Positions 33,322 to 42,334 of a DNA stretch of 64,000 bases are shown in pieces. Under the pieces are notes generated by a model. That model searched no databases. It was not told the DNA's origin and worked only from the letters and a program-made list of their open reading frames with translations. Source of the DNA: Halobacteriovorax marinus (GTDB lineage: Bacteria > Bdellovibrionota > Bacteriovoracia > Bacteriovoracales > Bacteriovoracaceae); assembly GCA_002163155.1 (NCBI GenBank), contig MAAO01000006.1, positions 992,001 through 1,056,000 on the forward strand. Reading direction: 5' to 3'. Position 1 is the first letter of the stretch; every line of letters begins with the position of its first letter. Both the position numbers and the translations under genes were made by a program.

Positions 33322-34153
33322 GAATAGAATCCACTAAATTTGGAGCATCAATAAAAGGATTACGATTTTTTTGAAATTCAAATATTTTTTGATTTCTAGT
33401 TCTCTCTTCTTGATCAACTGGATCTTCTTCATGCCATATTCTTAAATATTTTTCTTCTAGTGGATCAATATTTATTTTAAATCTAACTGAAAAGTAGAAG
33501 AGTGCTCTTGCCACATTTCCCTTATGGGTTGTAGGTGGTTCAAATGCAGTGATGCTTGATCCATAGGCCATCCCTCTGCTGGAAGACTTGCACTTACTAT
33601 TAATAGGTGAACCGTTTACTTCAGCAAAAATATGATTACTTCTAGAACTATTGGCCCTGTTATTTACAGGATACAAGTGGTGCAGGTCAGTTTTTTGAAG
33701 TGACTTACTCATCAGTGGATTGAATCTACTTTGTGGCCAGGAGTGCTCACAGTTAATTACTGAGCCTGAGGGAATCTTCCCAGGTCCAACGCCATTTGCT
33801 TCTCCGTAGTTTTTTTCACAATAGAGATCTTTTACCGTATATTTTCCACGAGATGACTTTTTGATATGAAGGTTTCCAAAAAGTTCAATTCTTGCGGCTT
33901 TATAAGAAATACCTTTTCTTTGAACAAAGCAGTTTTCTTTGCATTTCTCAACAATAAGATCTCTTGTTTTCGTTTTCTTATGATATTGACTTAGAACTTT
34001 GAATAGTTCGGATTTAATTGTTTTATCTGTTGAATGGGTGTCGTTCACGATTTCAATGAAAGACTCTGGATAGTAATTAAAATCTTCAAGTGAAGACCAG
34101 GAATGTGAGCTTAATAGGGCAAATGATAATAGAGCAAGCAATTTTAGTTTCAT
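33311..34153 (-). CDS. Secreted endonuclease I family nuclease (1)
   Basis: Non-specific DNA/RNA nuclease of the EndA/NucM type. Start chosen at the ATG at 34151-34153, since the AAGGATGGA stretch before it makes a good binding site; an ATG 9 bases upstream is the alternative. A signal peptide (MKLKLLALLSFALLSSHSWS) leads to the mature enzyme of about 260 residues. The catalytic block INCEHSWPQSRF, then TDLHHLYPVNNRANSSRSNHIF, is intact, including His and Asn metal ligands. KNRNPFIDAP at the end is typical. A second family member lies at 56991-58049. For a predator, degradation of prey DNA is the natural role. Confidence 0.93.
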   Translation of the reverse strand: MKLKLLALLSFALLSSHSWSSLEDFNYYPESFIEIVNDTHSTDKTIKSELFKVLSQYHKKTKTRDLIVEKCKENCFVQRKGISYKAARIELFGNLHIKKSSRGKYTVKDLYCEKNYGEANGVGPGKIPSGSVINCEHSWPQSRFNPLMSKSLQKTDLHHLYPVNNRANSSRSNHIFAEVNGSPINSKCKSSSRGMAYGSSITAFEPPTTHKGNVARALFYFSVRFKINIDPLEEKYLRIWHEEDPVDQEERTRNQKIFEFQKNRNPFIDAPNLVDSIRDF

Positions 34154-34315
34154 TTTTTCCATCCTTGGAATTTAACACTACAATAATCATAGCAAAGCTT
34201 TCTTTTATGGCCAAGAAATTTACTAGAGTTTTTTCATATTTTCTTCCTATTGCGGATTCATTAACACCTGTTATTATTAAATTGAATAATTTATTTATAG
34301 TTAGAGGAAATATGT

Positions 34316-35329
34316 ATGGTATTTAATAGTAGAATCACTGGTGTCGGCTCATTCGTTCCACCAAAAATCTATACAAATTATGATCTTGAAGAAATGTTAG
34401 ATACATCTAATGAATGGATAGTTCAAAGAACTGGAATAGAAGAGAGACATTGGGTTGATGACCATACATCAACTTCTGACCTCGCACTAGAGGCGAGTAA
34501 GCAGGCAATTGCTGATGCAGGTCTAACGCCTAGTGATATAGATATGATTGTATTTGCAACCTTAAGTCCAGACCATGAATTTCCTGGAACAGGTTGTTTT
34601 CTCCAAGAGAAACTTGGTATTCCTGAAATCGCTGTTTTTGATATTCGTCAACAATGTACGGGTTTCATTTATGGACTAAGCTTAGCCGACAAGTTTATTG
34701 CTTCTGGAAGTCATAAAAATGTTTTATTAGTAGGGGCCGAAGTTCATTCAAAGGGCTTAGATAAAACTCCACGAGGTAGAGGTGTATCTGTACTGTTCGG
34801 AGATGGAGCGGGAGCTGTTATTCTTTCAAGAACAACCGTAAAAGATGCGACTAAAGATCCACATATTATGACAACTCATCTTCATGCTGATGGTAAATTT
34901 GCTAAAGAGTTATGGATTTCTGCACCGGGCAATGGTCTGGGAAAGGACAGAGTGAATAAAGATATGTTGGACGAAGGATTACAATATCCTTATATGAATG
35001 GGAAAACTGTTTTTGTACATGCGATTAAAAGAATGTCAGAAACTATATTACTTTCTTGTAAAGAGCAGGGAGTTTCATTAGACGACGTGGATCTCTTTTT
35101 ATTTCATCAAGCCAATCTTAGAATAAATTCGAAAGTTGCTGAAGTATTAAATATTCCAGAAGAAAAGATTTTCAATACTATTCAAAAATATGGAAATACT
35201 ACTGCTGCTACAATTCCTCTTGGAATGCATGATGCTATTAAAGAAGGGAAGTTAAAACCTGGGATGTTAGTAGCAAGTGCAGCTTTTGGAAGTGGATTTA
35301 CTTGGGGATCTGCACTTTGGCGATATTAA
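34316..35329 (+). CDS. fabH: 3-oxoacyl-ACP synthase III
   Basis: Starts fatty acid synthesis by condensing acetyl-CoA with malonyl-ACP. 337 residues with the complete KAS III triad: Cys114 in RQQCTGF, His264 in LFHQANLR and Asn294 in YGNTTAATIP. The N-terminal DTSNEWIVQRTGIEERHW is characteristic. It is alone and not in a fab cluster, so a specialised KAS III (branched or longer starter, or head-to-head condensation) cannot be ruled out. AGAGGA lies upstream of the ATG, and a bidirectional hairpin follows the stop. Confidence 0.88.
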   Translation: MVFNSRITGVGSFVPPKIYTNYDLEEMLDTSNEWIVQRTGIEERHWVDDHTSTSDLALEASKQAIADAGLTPSDIDMIVFATLSPDHEFPGTGCFLQEKLGIPEIAVFDIRQQCTGFIYGLSLADKFIASGSHKNVLLVGAEVHSKGLDKTPRGRGVSVLFGDGAGAVILSRTTVKDATKDPHIMTTHLHADGKFAKELWISAPGNGLGKDRVNKDMLDEGLQYPYMNGKTVFVHAIKRMSETILLSCKEQGVSLDDVDLFLFHQANLRINSKVAEVLNIPEEKIFNTIQKYGNTTAATIPLGMHDAIKEGKLKPGMLVASAAFGSGFTWGSALWRY

Positions 35330-35334
35330 TTTAA

Positions 35335-35354
35335 AACTCCCCAGAAGGGGAGTT
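35335..35354. terminator. Bidirectional rho-independent terminator
   Basis: AACTCCCC, AGAA loop, GGGGAGTT, followed by CGTTTT on the plus strand, with AATTAATA-type sequence on the other side. It lies between the converging fabH and the CPGCPSC protein gene. Confidence 0.75.
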
Positions 35355-35358
35355 CGTT

Positions 35359-36003
35359 TTATAGATTTCTTTCTTCAGAATAATCAAATATATATTGTCT
35401 GAATTCTAGTACATTTTTATGAGTTAGAATTTCTGAAATATTAGTTGCTCCTGGAATGACATCGTAAATAAGATGCTCCATAGAGAATTGAATGGTTTGC
35501 ATTCCAATATAGAGGTTTGTAAAGAAGTCTATATCACCTTTTTGCCAAAATTGAATAAGTTCTGCTACATCTTGATGGTTGTCGCAACTAGGGCAACCAG
35601 GACATAGTCCTTTATTTTCAATAAAACTTAAGTGGTATTGAGTCTGCTCAGCAATAACTCTTTCTCTTTCAGAAGAGTCATCCGCAAAGCGATTGATGAG
35701 AGGAACTTTTACTTGTGAATTCATTCGTATAGCAAGAAGGAGTTCTTCATAGAATGTTGCATACAGGGAAGTGAAAATACAATCTTCCATCAAGAAGTAA
35801 AACAGCTCTTCTTCAGTTGAAGCAGTTTCTTTCAAGTTATTGTAGGCCTGTATAGCTAAGTTGTAGGGAAAGTCAGGTCCACCTTCTAAATCATGAAAAA
35901 ATTTAGCGAGAGGAACTTTAGTGATTTCCTGTTCTTTAATCTTAGGTTCTTTAAAAAATCTATTAATCATTGACATGAGTACGATCCTTGTTTTCACATC
36001 CAA
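35359..36003 (-). CDS. Unknown cytoplasmic protein with CPGCPSC motif
   Basis: 214 residues, no signal peptide or membrane span, mostly helical. A cluster GLCPGCPSCDNH near residue 134 offers three Cys plus a His, a possible metal site or redox motif. The rest is acidic and rich in Phe, Tyr and Leu, with FFHDLEGGPDFPY near the N-terminus. I do not recognise a family. The gene stands alone, downstream of a converging fabH, and its upstream region (182 bases) is AT-rich. Confidence 0.6.
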   Translation of the reverse strand: MDVKTRIVLMSMINRFFKEPKIKEQEITKVPLAKFFHDLEGGPDFPYNLAIQAYNNLKETASTEEELFYFLMEDCIFTSLYATFYEELLLAIRMNSQVKVPLINRFADDSSERERVIAEQTQYHLSFIENKGLCPGCPSCDNHQDVAELIQFWQKGDIDFFTNLYIGMQTIQFSMEHLIYDVIPGATNISEILTHKNVLEFRQYIFDYSEERNL

Positions 36004-36108
36004 TAAACTTATTTTACCAGCTTTTGGAAGTTTTTGCGGAAAATTATTTCCTCACTTAAAAACATATCGGAATATTATAGTTTTTAAGTAGTCGACTGAA
36101 GAGGTTGG

Positions 36109-36135
36109 GAAAAAAAGACCTTTCTAGGAAAGGTC
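36109..36135 (-). terminator. Rho-independent terminator for membrane protein gene
   Basis: On the minus strand GACCTTTCC loop then AAAGGTC-type pairing (GACCTTT with AAAGGTC) followed by a run of seven to eight T. It is about 50 bases after the stop of the gene at 36186. Confidence 0.75.
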
Positions 36136-36185
36136 ATGGAGAAAAATGATAGTAGCTGAGTAATTGGGTTGGGTTTAGTCCAAGC

Positions 36186-36881
36186 TTACTGCTTGAATAT
36201 AGACTCAATTTCGAGATTTGAATTTTTCTTAATAGTCATAATGAGATATCCGATTATGACTCCAACCATTATAACCATAGGGATTGAGATGACAGGAAAG
36301 CTTAGAGCTGTCATTTTTCCTAAACTCTCGTTGAACTCAACTGTTCCAGGAGATCCTACTAAGATTTCCACCGCCAGAATATAATTCAATAGGGCAGATA
36401 TGAAGAAAGTACCAGCAAGGAGAAAGGAAGCAACCCTCAGGTTTTTTTCAAATAGCCCATCATGTCCTTGTTCAGTAAAAGTCTTATCTATGAGCTCAAG
36501 ATCTATCATTTGCCCTAGAAATGTACGGACTAGGGGAGTTTTGGTAAACTGGCTTAGTATTACCGCGATACCCATCAGAAAAGGGATTCCGGTCTCTTTG
36601 GCCACCATCCAATTCTTATCTAGGTTAAATAAGCCAATTCCCCCTGTCATAATAACTGAGAAGAGTCCAAGACCTGAGAAAAAATTGATCTTCTTAGTTT
36701 TAATATAGTCCCAAAGGCCATATCCAATTGGAAAACTAAGAGCGAGAATTAAGCTGTAGAGTTGTCCTAAGTATTCATCCGAACTTAATTTGGTCAGTAT
36801 AACGGAGGGTAAAACTACGTTGAGTGTTATATTTAAAAAAGCATTTTCCTGCTTTTTCTGTGGTGCTGTTTCTTCGTTCAT
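36186..36881 (-). CDS. Polytopic membrane protein (VC0807-like, tentative)
   Basis: 231 residues with about six hydrophobic segments (about 15-35, 40-58, 68-84, 95-112, 148-170, 190-215). The layout and the FPIGYGLWDYIKTKKINFFS segment resemble the VC0807-type family of unknown membrane proteins, sometimes called intracellular-septation or transporter-like. Function unknown. No obvious partner gene: flanked by a divergent subtilase gene 131 bases away and its own terminator. Confidence 0.6.
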   Translation of the reverse strand: MNEETAPQKKQENAFLNITLNVVLPSVILTKLSSDEYLGQLYSLILALSFPIGYGLWDYIKTKKINFFSGLGLFSVIMTGGIGLFNLDKNWMVAKETGIPFLMGIAVILSQFTKTPLVRTFLGQMIDLELIDKTFTEQGHDGLFEKNLRVASFLLAGTFFISALLNYILAVEILVGSPGTVEFNESLGKMTALSFPVISIPMVIMVGVIIGYLIMTIKKNSNLEIESIFKQ

Positions 36882-37012
36882 GTTCTTCCTTTTTGTAAAG
36901 ATAACAAAATCTTACATGTTTTCATTTATCTTGTCAGATGATTTCCTCTTTGAAAAAATTTAATTGCTATAAATTTAGAAATAAATTCTATCTAACAATC
37001 AAGGATGATGTT

Positions 37013-38287
37013 ATGAAAAAAGTATTATTATCGTGCGCACTCGCGTTCTCTTTCAATTCAATTGCCACAGACTTCAACGGTTACATTGTTAAATTCAAGA
37101 ATGGATCTAATGCAATAAACCAAAAATCACTCAAAACATTTGGTGATTTCAAAGCATTAAATTTTTCTTTTGGAAATTTTGCTGCATTGAGTGGGGCGAA
37201 TCTTTCAAATAAGAATATGAAAACTTTAGCCAATCATCCTGAGGTTGAATATGTAGAACCAAACTGGGTGATCAAGGTCGAAGCAAAAGTTGAAACAGCT
37301 ACAATAACTGATCCTAATTTCTCTCAGCAATGGGGACTTCAAAATACAGGAAAGAATTCTGGAGGATGGTTTTCTCCAGGTAAAAAAGGTGAAGATGTTA
37401 ATGCCACTAGAGCATGGACAGTAACCAAAGGGAATAAAGATATAATTGTTGCTGTTATCGATACAGGAATTGATTATCGACATCCTGACTTAAAAGAGAA
37501 CCTTTGGGTTAATGAAGCTGAACTAAATGGAACAGCAGGTATTGACGATGATGGTAATGGTTATGTTGACGATACTTATGGATATGACTTTGCAAATAGT
37601 GATGGAGATCCACTAGATGGTCATGGTCACGGAACTCATTGTTCTGGAGTTATTGGCGCGGCTCATAACTACAAAGGTGTACGTGGAGTAATGGCAAATG
37701 TTAAATTGATGGGAATTAAGTTCTTAACTGATAGTGGATCAGGCGAAACTATTGGTGCGATTAAGGCCATTGAATATGCGGTTAAGAATGGTGCTCATAT
37801 TACTTCAAACTCTTGGGGTGGTGGTGAAAAATCTGAAGCGTTAAAAGAAGCAATCCAAGCAGCTTATGATGCTGGAACTATGTTTGTTGCTGCTGCAGGA
37901 AATTCTAGAGGAAACAATGATACGAAACCAACATACCCAGCTGCTTATAAAGTAGATGGTATTATTACTGTTGGTGCAATGGATGGGAAAGGGAATAAAG
38001 CGAGTTTTTCTAACTACGGAAAGAAAAGTGTTCACGTGTTTGCTCCCGGAACAAATATTTTATCAACTGTAAAAAATGGTAAGTATCAAAAAATGTCAGG
38101 AACTTCTATGGCCACTCCTTTTGTTTCTGGAGTTTTAGGTCTACTCCTTTCTCATGAAGAGGGGATTTCAATTGATGAAGCAAAAGAGAGACTGATGGAC
38201 TCAACTGTCCTAAATAGATCTCTTGGTAACTATACTGTCACTGGTAGAGTAGATGCTTATAGAATGTTAAAAGATCAAAGAAATTAA
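37013..38287 (+). CDS. Secreted subtilisin-like serine protease with propeptide
   Basis: Start set at the ATG (37013) with AAGGATG before it; this gives a clean signal peptide MKKVLLSCALAFSFNSIAT. 424 residues: inhibitor I9-type propeptide (about 20-88), then peptidase S8 domain (about 130-415). Catalytic triad Asp150 (VIDTGIDYRHPDL), His206 (GHGHGTHCSG) and Ser365 (SGTSMATP), oxyanion Asn297 (AAAGNSRG). The fold is activated by self-cleavage of the propeptide. Export through Sec to periplasm or outside is expected. Predatory bacteria encode many such proteases; substrate specificity is not deducible. A strong terminator follows. Confidence 0.95.
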   Translation: MKKVLLSCALAFSFNSIATDFNGYIVKFKNGSNAINQKSLKTFGDFKALNFSFGNFAALSGANLSNKNMKTLANHPEVEYVEPNWVIKVEAKVETATITDPNFSQQWGLQNTGKNSGGWFSPGKKGEDVNATRAWTVTKGNKDIIVAVIDTGIDYRHPDLKENLWVNEAELNGTAGIDDDGNGYVDDTYGYDFANSDGDPLDGHGHGTHCSGVIGAAHNYKGVRGVMANVKLMGIKFLTDSGSGETIGAIKAIEYAVKNGAHITSNSWGGGEKSEALKEAIQAAYDAGTMFVAAAGNSRGNNDTKPTYPAAYKVDGIITVGAMDGKGNKASFSNYGKKSVHVFAPGTNILSTVKNGKYQKMSGTSMATPFVSGVLGLLLSHEEGISIDEAKERLMDSTVLNRSLGNYTVTGRVDAYRMLKDQRN

Positions 38288-38294
38288 TACTGTA

Positions 38295-38325
38295 CTTGGT
38301 CCACTTAGGTGGACCAAGGTTTTTT
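38295..38325 (+). terminator. Rho-independent terminator
   Basis: CTTGGTCCAC, TTAG loop, GTGGACCAAG, then GTTTTTT. It ends the subtilase transcript. The T-run reaches the end of the convergent RDD gene. Confidence 0.9.
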
Positions 38326-38950
38326 AAAGGGCGATGACTCTAGTTCTTGCCATATTATCGTGCCAAGCTTTCTTTCCAAATAAGACTACCAAATATCCGG
38401 CCATAAAGATTATTGAGGAAACTAATTTTCCTACGAACTCTCTATATATGATTTTCTTCTTATCTAGAACTTCTCCAGGTTCAGTTGTGACTATTTTTAT
38501 TTTCATTACTTGTTTACCGATTGTCTGACCTGTCTTTTCAATAGGGATGACATAGTAAATATAGGGACAGATGAAGAAAGAAGTAATAATCATAACTGCT
38601 ATGCCCGCGACTAATCCAGCTTCACTGGCAGCTCCTAGAAGCATGGTTGCACCGAAGGATAGTACAGTGGTTAATATCTGTGAAAAAACTCCAATCAAAG
38701 TTGTGTCTATAACTATTGCTACAGCTCTTTGTACAAAGGTTGCATCCTTTTCCTGTGAAGTGTCTTCATTTGAGCTGTGGAATTTTTCTACTTCTACTGA
38801 TGTATTAGATGAAAGTTGTTTTTTTCTCTTAAGTAGAGAATTGTATTTTCTAAGTAGAGTTTCGTTCTCCGAATCTAATTCAATTTTTGACAGGTATTTT
38901 GTTATAAGCGCTTCGACTTGTTCTAAGTTCATTTCACTTAGCTTTGCCAT
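38324..38950 (-). CDS. RDD-family membrane protein
   Basis: Start set at the ATG at 38948-38950 (AAGAAGG lies 5-6 bases before it), giving about 208 residues and a 17-base overlap with the rhomboid gene; an ATG 27 bases upstream would deepen that overlap. A cytoplasmic Lys/Glu-rich N-terminus (about 1-70) precedes three hydrophobic segments in the C-terminal half. The RDD signature is present: AVAIVIDTT at the first span and TIGKQVMKIKIVT plus DNMARTRVI at the end. RDD proteins are poorly understood; some act as ion or solute carriers. Overlap with the rhomboid gene means joint expression. Confidence 0.78.
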   Translation of the reverse strand: MAKLSEMNLEQVEALITKYLSKIELDSENETLLRKYNSLLKRKKQLSSNTSVEVEKFHSSNEDTSQEKDATFVQRAVAIVIDTTLIGVFSQILTTVLSFGATMLLGAASEAGLVAGIAVMIITSFFICPYIYYVIPIEKTGQTIGKQVMKIKIVTTEPGEVLDKKKIIYREFVGKLVSSIIFMAGYLVVLFGKKAWHDNMARTRVIAL

Positions 38951-40568
38951 GTTGACCTTCTTTGTTAAAATATTCATTTATAAAATTTGTTATATTTAAT
39001 TTAAAAATGGAAGTTTTAGAATAGCTTTCTAAAAAAACCATGTCTTTAAGATTATTTTCTTCAATTTTGTAGACATGTAAAACTGACTTCATTGTTTTTA
39101 GCATAGGCTTTACGTTCTTAGACCTTGGGTACTTTGTCATATATGAGTTCATAGCAAGTAAAGTCATAAAGAAGTATTTTTGATCAATAGACTTATCTAC
39201 GATAATAAGTAGCTCTTTTTGAGTTAAGTTCTGAAATAGTGGGTAGGGAAGAATTGGTCTTGGGCATATGGAAATTAGTTTATTCACCTTATCGACATCT
39301 CTTTTTTTCATAAGCTGATCAATTGTTTCTACAAATGTTCTCTTAAAAAGAGCACTCTCACTTGATAATATACTTTGATTCTTGTGATAGCTTTCTATAA
39401 CAGTTTTTAAGATATAGTTCTTAACTGTAAAGTTGTCAGAGTTGTATTTTAGTATCTGTTCACATTGAACTAAATCATCATCAGGTCCATTCTTCTTTAT
39501 ATGGGTCCAATTCTTATATTCTTCATTGTAAAGAAAATGTCTTGGAATTTTATTCTTTCTTGACCATACAAGTCCATAGAGTCCTCCGAAGATGAAACCA
39601 TAGGCGTGAGCACCGTGGGCGACACCATCGCTATTAGAGGCCAAGAGAGTAAATTCACTAATCACAAAGAACAAGATAAAATAAGACTTAACAGGAAGTT
39701 GAACTTTCATATTCTTAAAGAAGAAAATAAAAAGCATTTTCATTTTATGGTGAAAGAAAAGAGCATAGAAAACTCCCATTGTTGCGTAGACATTAGCAGA
39801 AGCTCCAAGGATAAACCCCTCAATCATGCTCTTACTTGTTAAAACATAGAGAATAATCCCTAGAGTTCCTGAAATTAAATAGGAAAGAAAGTAGTGTGCT
39901 TTTCCCATTCTAGCTTCTGCATAAATTCCAAATACAATTAAACCTAGTAAATTCGCAAAAAGATGACTTAAGTTCGCATGGGAGAAGATAGCGTTTAGAA
40001 CTGATTTAAAGTTAATATTACTTAGTGTTAAATGATTAAAGGTTTTATGAATACTTGTTAATTTACTTAAGCGCTGGTTTTTTAATACTAAGAAATTATC
40101 ATAGCTTTTAAGATGAGAAAAATTTTCATGATCATCTTTTAATCTCTTCTTAAAATTTAGAACTTTAGCAATATTTCTAAATGAGAATTCTCTTTTTTTC
40201 TTTTTATTTTCTTTGCCCTTAATGTCTTTTCTATGTTTAATTGAATTTAACAACTTTGCTTCTTTTAATTTTATATCCTTCTTACTTTTTTTATCCTTCT
40301 TAGTATTCTTCTCTTTAGTAAAGTAGGCGGTACGTTCTTTATTACACTTCTTAGAGTTATCGAACTCTTCAATACAGTAATCGAAGTACAAGTCTCCTAT
40401 GGCCCTTTGGAAACTTAAATCAGATTCAACTTTACTAAATTGAGTAGCTTTAAGCTCTACTTCGAAAACCTGCAGAGAGAAATTAATAATACAACTTAGA
40501 CAAATTAATATTGTGACGATGGGAAATTTAAATAGTTTTTGACCAAGGCCTATTGGAATAAAGAACAT
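38934..40568 (-). CDS. Rhomboid intramembrane serine protease with large basic insertion
   Basis: 544 residues. First membrane span about 15-33, then a soluble, strongly basic insertion of about 140 residues (about 45-185, with KKDKKSKKDIKLKE and KGKENKKKKREF). The rhomboid core is at about 190-345: NLSHLFANLLGLIVFG, nucleophile Ser257 in ILGASANV, and His321 in VAHGAHAYGFIFG. Dyad and fold motifs are complete, so it should cleave membrane-spanning substrates. A C-terminal 200-residue helical domain follows. The long basic loop is unusual for rhomboids and may sit in cytoplasm or periplasm. A CCGATAA box lies 7 bases before the ATG. Confidence 0.88.
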   Translation of the reverse strand: MFFIPIGLGQKLFKFPIVTILICLSCIINFSLQVFEVELKATQFSKVESDLSFQRAIGDLYFDYCIEEFDNSKKCNKERTAYFTKEKNTKKDKKSKKDIKLKEAKLLNSIKHRKDIKGKENKKKKREFSFRNIAKVLNFKKRLKDDHENFSHLKSYDNFLVLKNQRLSKLTSIHKTFNHLTLSNINFKSVLNAIFSHANLSHLFANLLGLIVFGIYAEARMGKAHYFLSYLISGTLGIILYVLTSKSMIEGFILGASANVYATMGVFYALFFHHKMKMLFIFFFKNMKVQLPVKSYFILFFVISEFTLLASNSDGVAHGAHAYGFIFGGLYGLVWSRKNKIPRHFLYNEEYKNWTHIKKNGPDDDLVQCEQILKYNSDNFTVKNYILKTVIESYHKNQSILSSESALFKRTFVETIDQLMKKRDVDKVNKLISICPRPILPYPLFQNLTQKELLIIVDKSIDQKYFFMTLLAMNSYMTKYPRSKNVKPMLKTMKSVLHVYKIEENNLKDMVFLESYSKTSIFKLNITNFINEYFNKEGQHGKAK

Positions 40569-40575
40569 AAATAAA

Positions 40576-40602
40576 TTATCGGTATATTAAGCTTTTTCTT
40601 AA
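40576..40602 (-). promoter_or_regulatory. Sigma-28-like promoter upstream of the rhomboid gene
   Basis: On the minus strand: TTAA, 15 bases, ACCGATAA. Against the FliA consensus the -10 matches at 7 of 8 positions and the -35 at 3 of 4, with exact spacing. The box ends 7 bases before the rhomboid ATG. Confidence 0.5.
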
Positions 40603-40661
40603 TGATTTCTAAAGCTTAACTTTTCTTTATGATTTTCTAGCGAGAGTTGTCTCGGAGCCTT

Positions 40662-41813
40662 TTACTCGGACTCTTGCTCTTCGTGAAGATGGCTTAAAGT
40701 TTCATTCAAAATCCAATAAATACATTCCCTCTTGGTGTATACCGCATGACCAAAAATAGTCAGTAGGGAATTTGGAAGTTTAGAGTTGTCTTTGAAGTCT
40801 GTTAGAAAATGATGACCCACATTATGTAATCTCTTTTTAAATTTAATATTTTTCCTGAGTAGGCTAAGTTCATTACCTGTTCCCAGAATTAAATCTAACT
40901 CATCATTGAACCCTTGTTCCATTTTTACAGGACTCTTTATATCACTTCCAGCTACAGCCCACTGTTGTATGTAGTCACCACTCTTTGTAGTAAATGAACT
41001 GGTGACACTACCTCCTTGTGGAATATTTCCTCGGTGGTTGATAAAGTGGGTGAGGGTCATCTTTTCACTTAGCTTCCACTCATATCTAATGGGAGTTCCA
41101 AGAGTTACAAAGTTAAAAACGAGGCTTTTGCAGAACTTTATTAAATCATTTATTTCAGACTTTTCATATCCGGCCTGAACTAAGACAATTTGCAATTGAC
41201 TAGAAATAGTTTTTTGATGGCAGAGCTGAGTTATGAGGGAAAATACTTGTCCTGCGTGAGAGTGACCAAAGAGTAATAGATGATCTCCTGGACTTTGATT
41301 GGCGCGCAGCCCCCTCATGAGCTCAAAGGCTCCTTTAAGTCTTGCGTAGTGATGATTTGATGAAGACCATGTGAAGTTATTCACAGGTATAGTATTTTTT
41401 AAAGTTTCATTTAGTTCGTCTATTAAATTTGGATGAAAATTTCCAAAGTCACCAATGACTAAGTTTTGTCCCTTTCTTGTTTGTTTCTTTATTGTCGCAA
41501 TGACGCTGGTTCTTAAATTTGGAAAAGCTTTTTCAATAAGTGAAGTCAAATCAAAGGGATCATCACCAACGAAGGTACCGTGAACTAAGTAGATACCTTT
41601 TATTTGTAATTGGTTCATTCGGCTCAGTGTATTTAGTTCTCTCTGCTCTATGGGGGAAAATTCTTTTAAGCAATAGGTCGCATCTGCAGGTATGAGTGTT
41701 TCATAATGTTGAAAACAAGTGGCAGTGAGTTTCTTCCTTCTGTGTCTTACATAGAAAAATATGATCAGTAGAAGGAGTAATATAATGGGTAATAAAATGA
41801 AATAAATTGGCAT
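40662..41813 (-). CDS. Membrane-anchored alpha/beta hydrolase-like protein
   Basis: 383 residues. One N-terminal hydrophobic segment (about 3-22) followed by a basic stretch (RHRRKK) indicates an anchor with the bulk in the cytoplasm or periplasm. GIYLVHGTFVGDDPF is the oxyanion-loop type start of the fold, and HLLLFGHSHAGQVFSL holds the nucleophile elbow GHSHAG (Gly-x-Ser-x-Gly). A final His around VGHH could complete a triad. Lipase or esterase activity is expected from the fold, but the substrate is unknown. It is divergent from the globin gene. Confidence 0.7.
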   Translation of the reverse strand: MPIYFILLPIILLLLLIIFFYVRHRRKKLTATCFQHYETLIPADATYCLKEFSPIEQRELNTLSRMNQLQIKGIYLVHGTFVGDDPFDLTSLIEKAFPNLRTSVIATIKKQTRKGQNLVIGDFGNFHPNLIDELNETLKNTIPVNNFTWSSSNHHYARLKGAFELMRGLRANQSPGDHLLLFGHSHAGQVFSLITQLCHQKTISSQLQIVLVQAGYEKSEINDLIKFCKSLVFNFVTLGTPIRYEWKLSEKMTLTHFINHRGNIPQGGSVTSSFTTKSGDYIQQWAVAGSDIKSPVKMEQGFNDELDLILGTGNELSLLRKNIKFKKRLHNVGHHFLTDFKDNSKLPNSLLTIFGHAVYTKRECIYWILNETLSHLHEEQESE

Positions 41814-41858
41814 AGGACAATTATAGCGAATCTCCTAAGCTTATGATAGAAGAAGTGC

Positions 41859-42296
41859 ATGTTAGAAAAAATGTTTAGTAAAATTCTCTCTATTTTTCCG
41901 AAAAAGCTTAAAGAGGAGGATATTACTCCTTACTTATTAATCGGTGAAGAAAAGGGCATAAGAAAGTTGGTGGATCGTTTCTATCACTATATGGGAACTC
42001 TCAGTGAGGCCAAGAGGTGTCGCGACTTACATATCGGTGATATTGAACCAATTAAAGAGAAATTATTCATGTTCCTCTCAGGTTGGCTAGGTGGACCTTC
42101 ACTCTATATAGAGAAATTCGGTCACCCTAAAATGCGCAGAAGGCACTTTCCTTTTGAGATTGGTATTATTGAAAAAGATGAGTGGCTTCTCTGTATGAGA
42201 AAGGCCATGGATGATATGAAATTAATTGCTGAATTTGACCAATATCTATGGAAAAGTTTTACTGATTTTTCTGAACATATGAGAAATAAAGACTAA
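41859..42296 (+). CDS. Truncated hemoglobin (group II type)
   Basis: 145 residues, single globin domain. ITPYLLIGEEKGIRKLVDRFYHYM starts the helical core, and FLSGWLGGPSLYIEKFGHPKM and RRRHFPF give the family pattern, with the proximal heme-iron His in RRHFP and the distal side in the first part. Group II truncated globins bind O2 or NO and protect against nitrosative or oxidative stress. The ATG has only a weak purine stretch before it. The stop codon is inside the stem of a terminator. Confidence 0.85.
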   Translation: MLEKMFSKILSIFPKKLKEEDITPYLLIGEEKGIRKLVDRFYHYMGTLSEAKRCRDLHIGDIEPIKEKLFMFLSGWLGGPSLYIEKFGHPKMRRRHFPFEIGIIEKDEWLLCMRKAMDDMKLIAEFDQYLWKSFTDFSEHMRNKD

Positions 42297-42321
42297 GGCA
42301 GATACCTTAGTCTAAATTTTT
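42291..42321 (+). terminator. Rho-independent terminator overlapping globin stop
   Basis: GACTAAGG, CAGATA loop, CCTTAGTC, then TAAATTTTT. The globin stop codon TAA (42294-42296) is part of the left arm. Confidence 0.8.
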
Positions 42322-42334
42322 CGTGAGTTATGAA

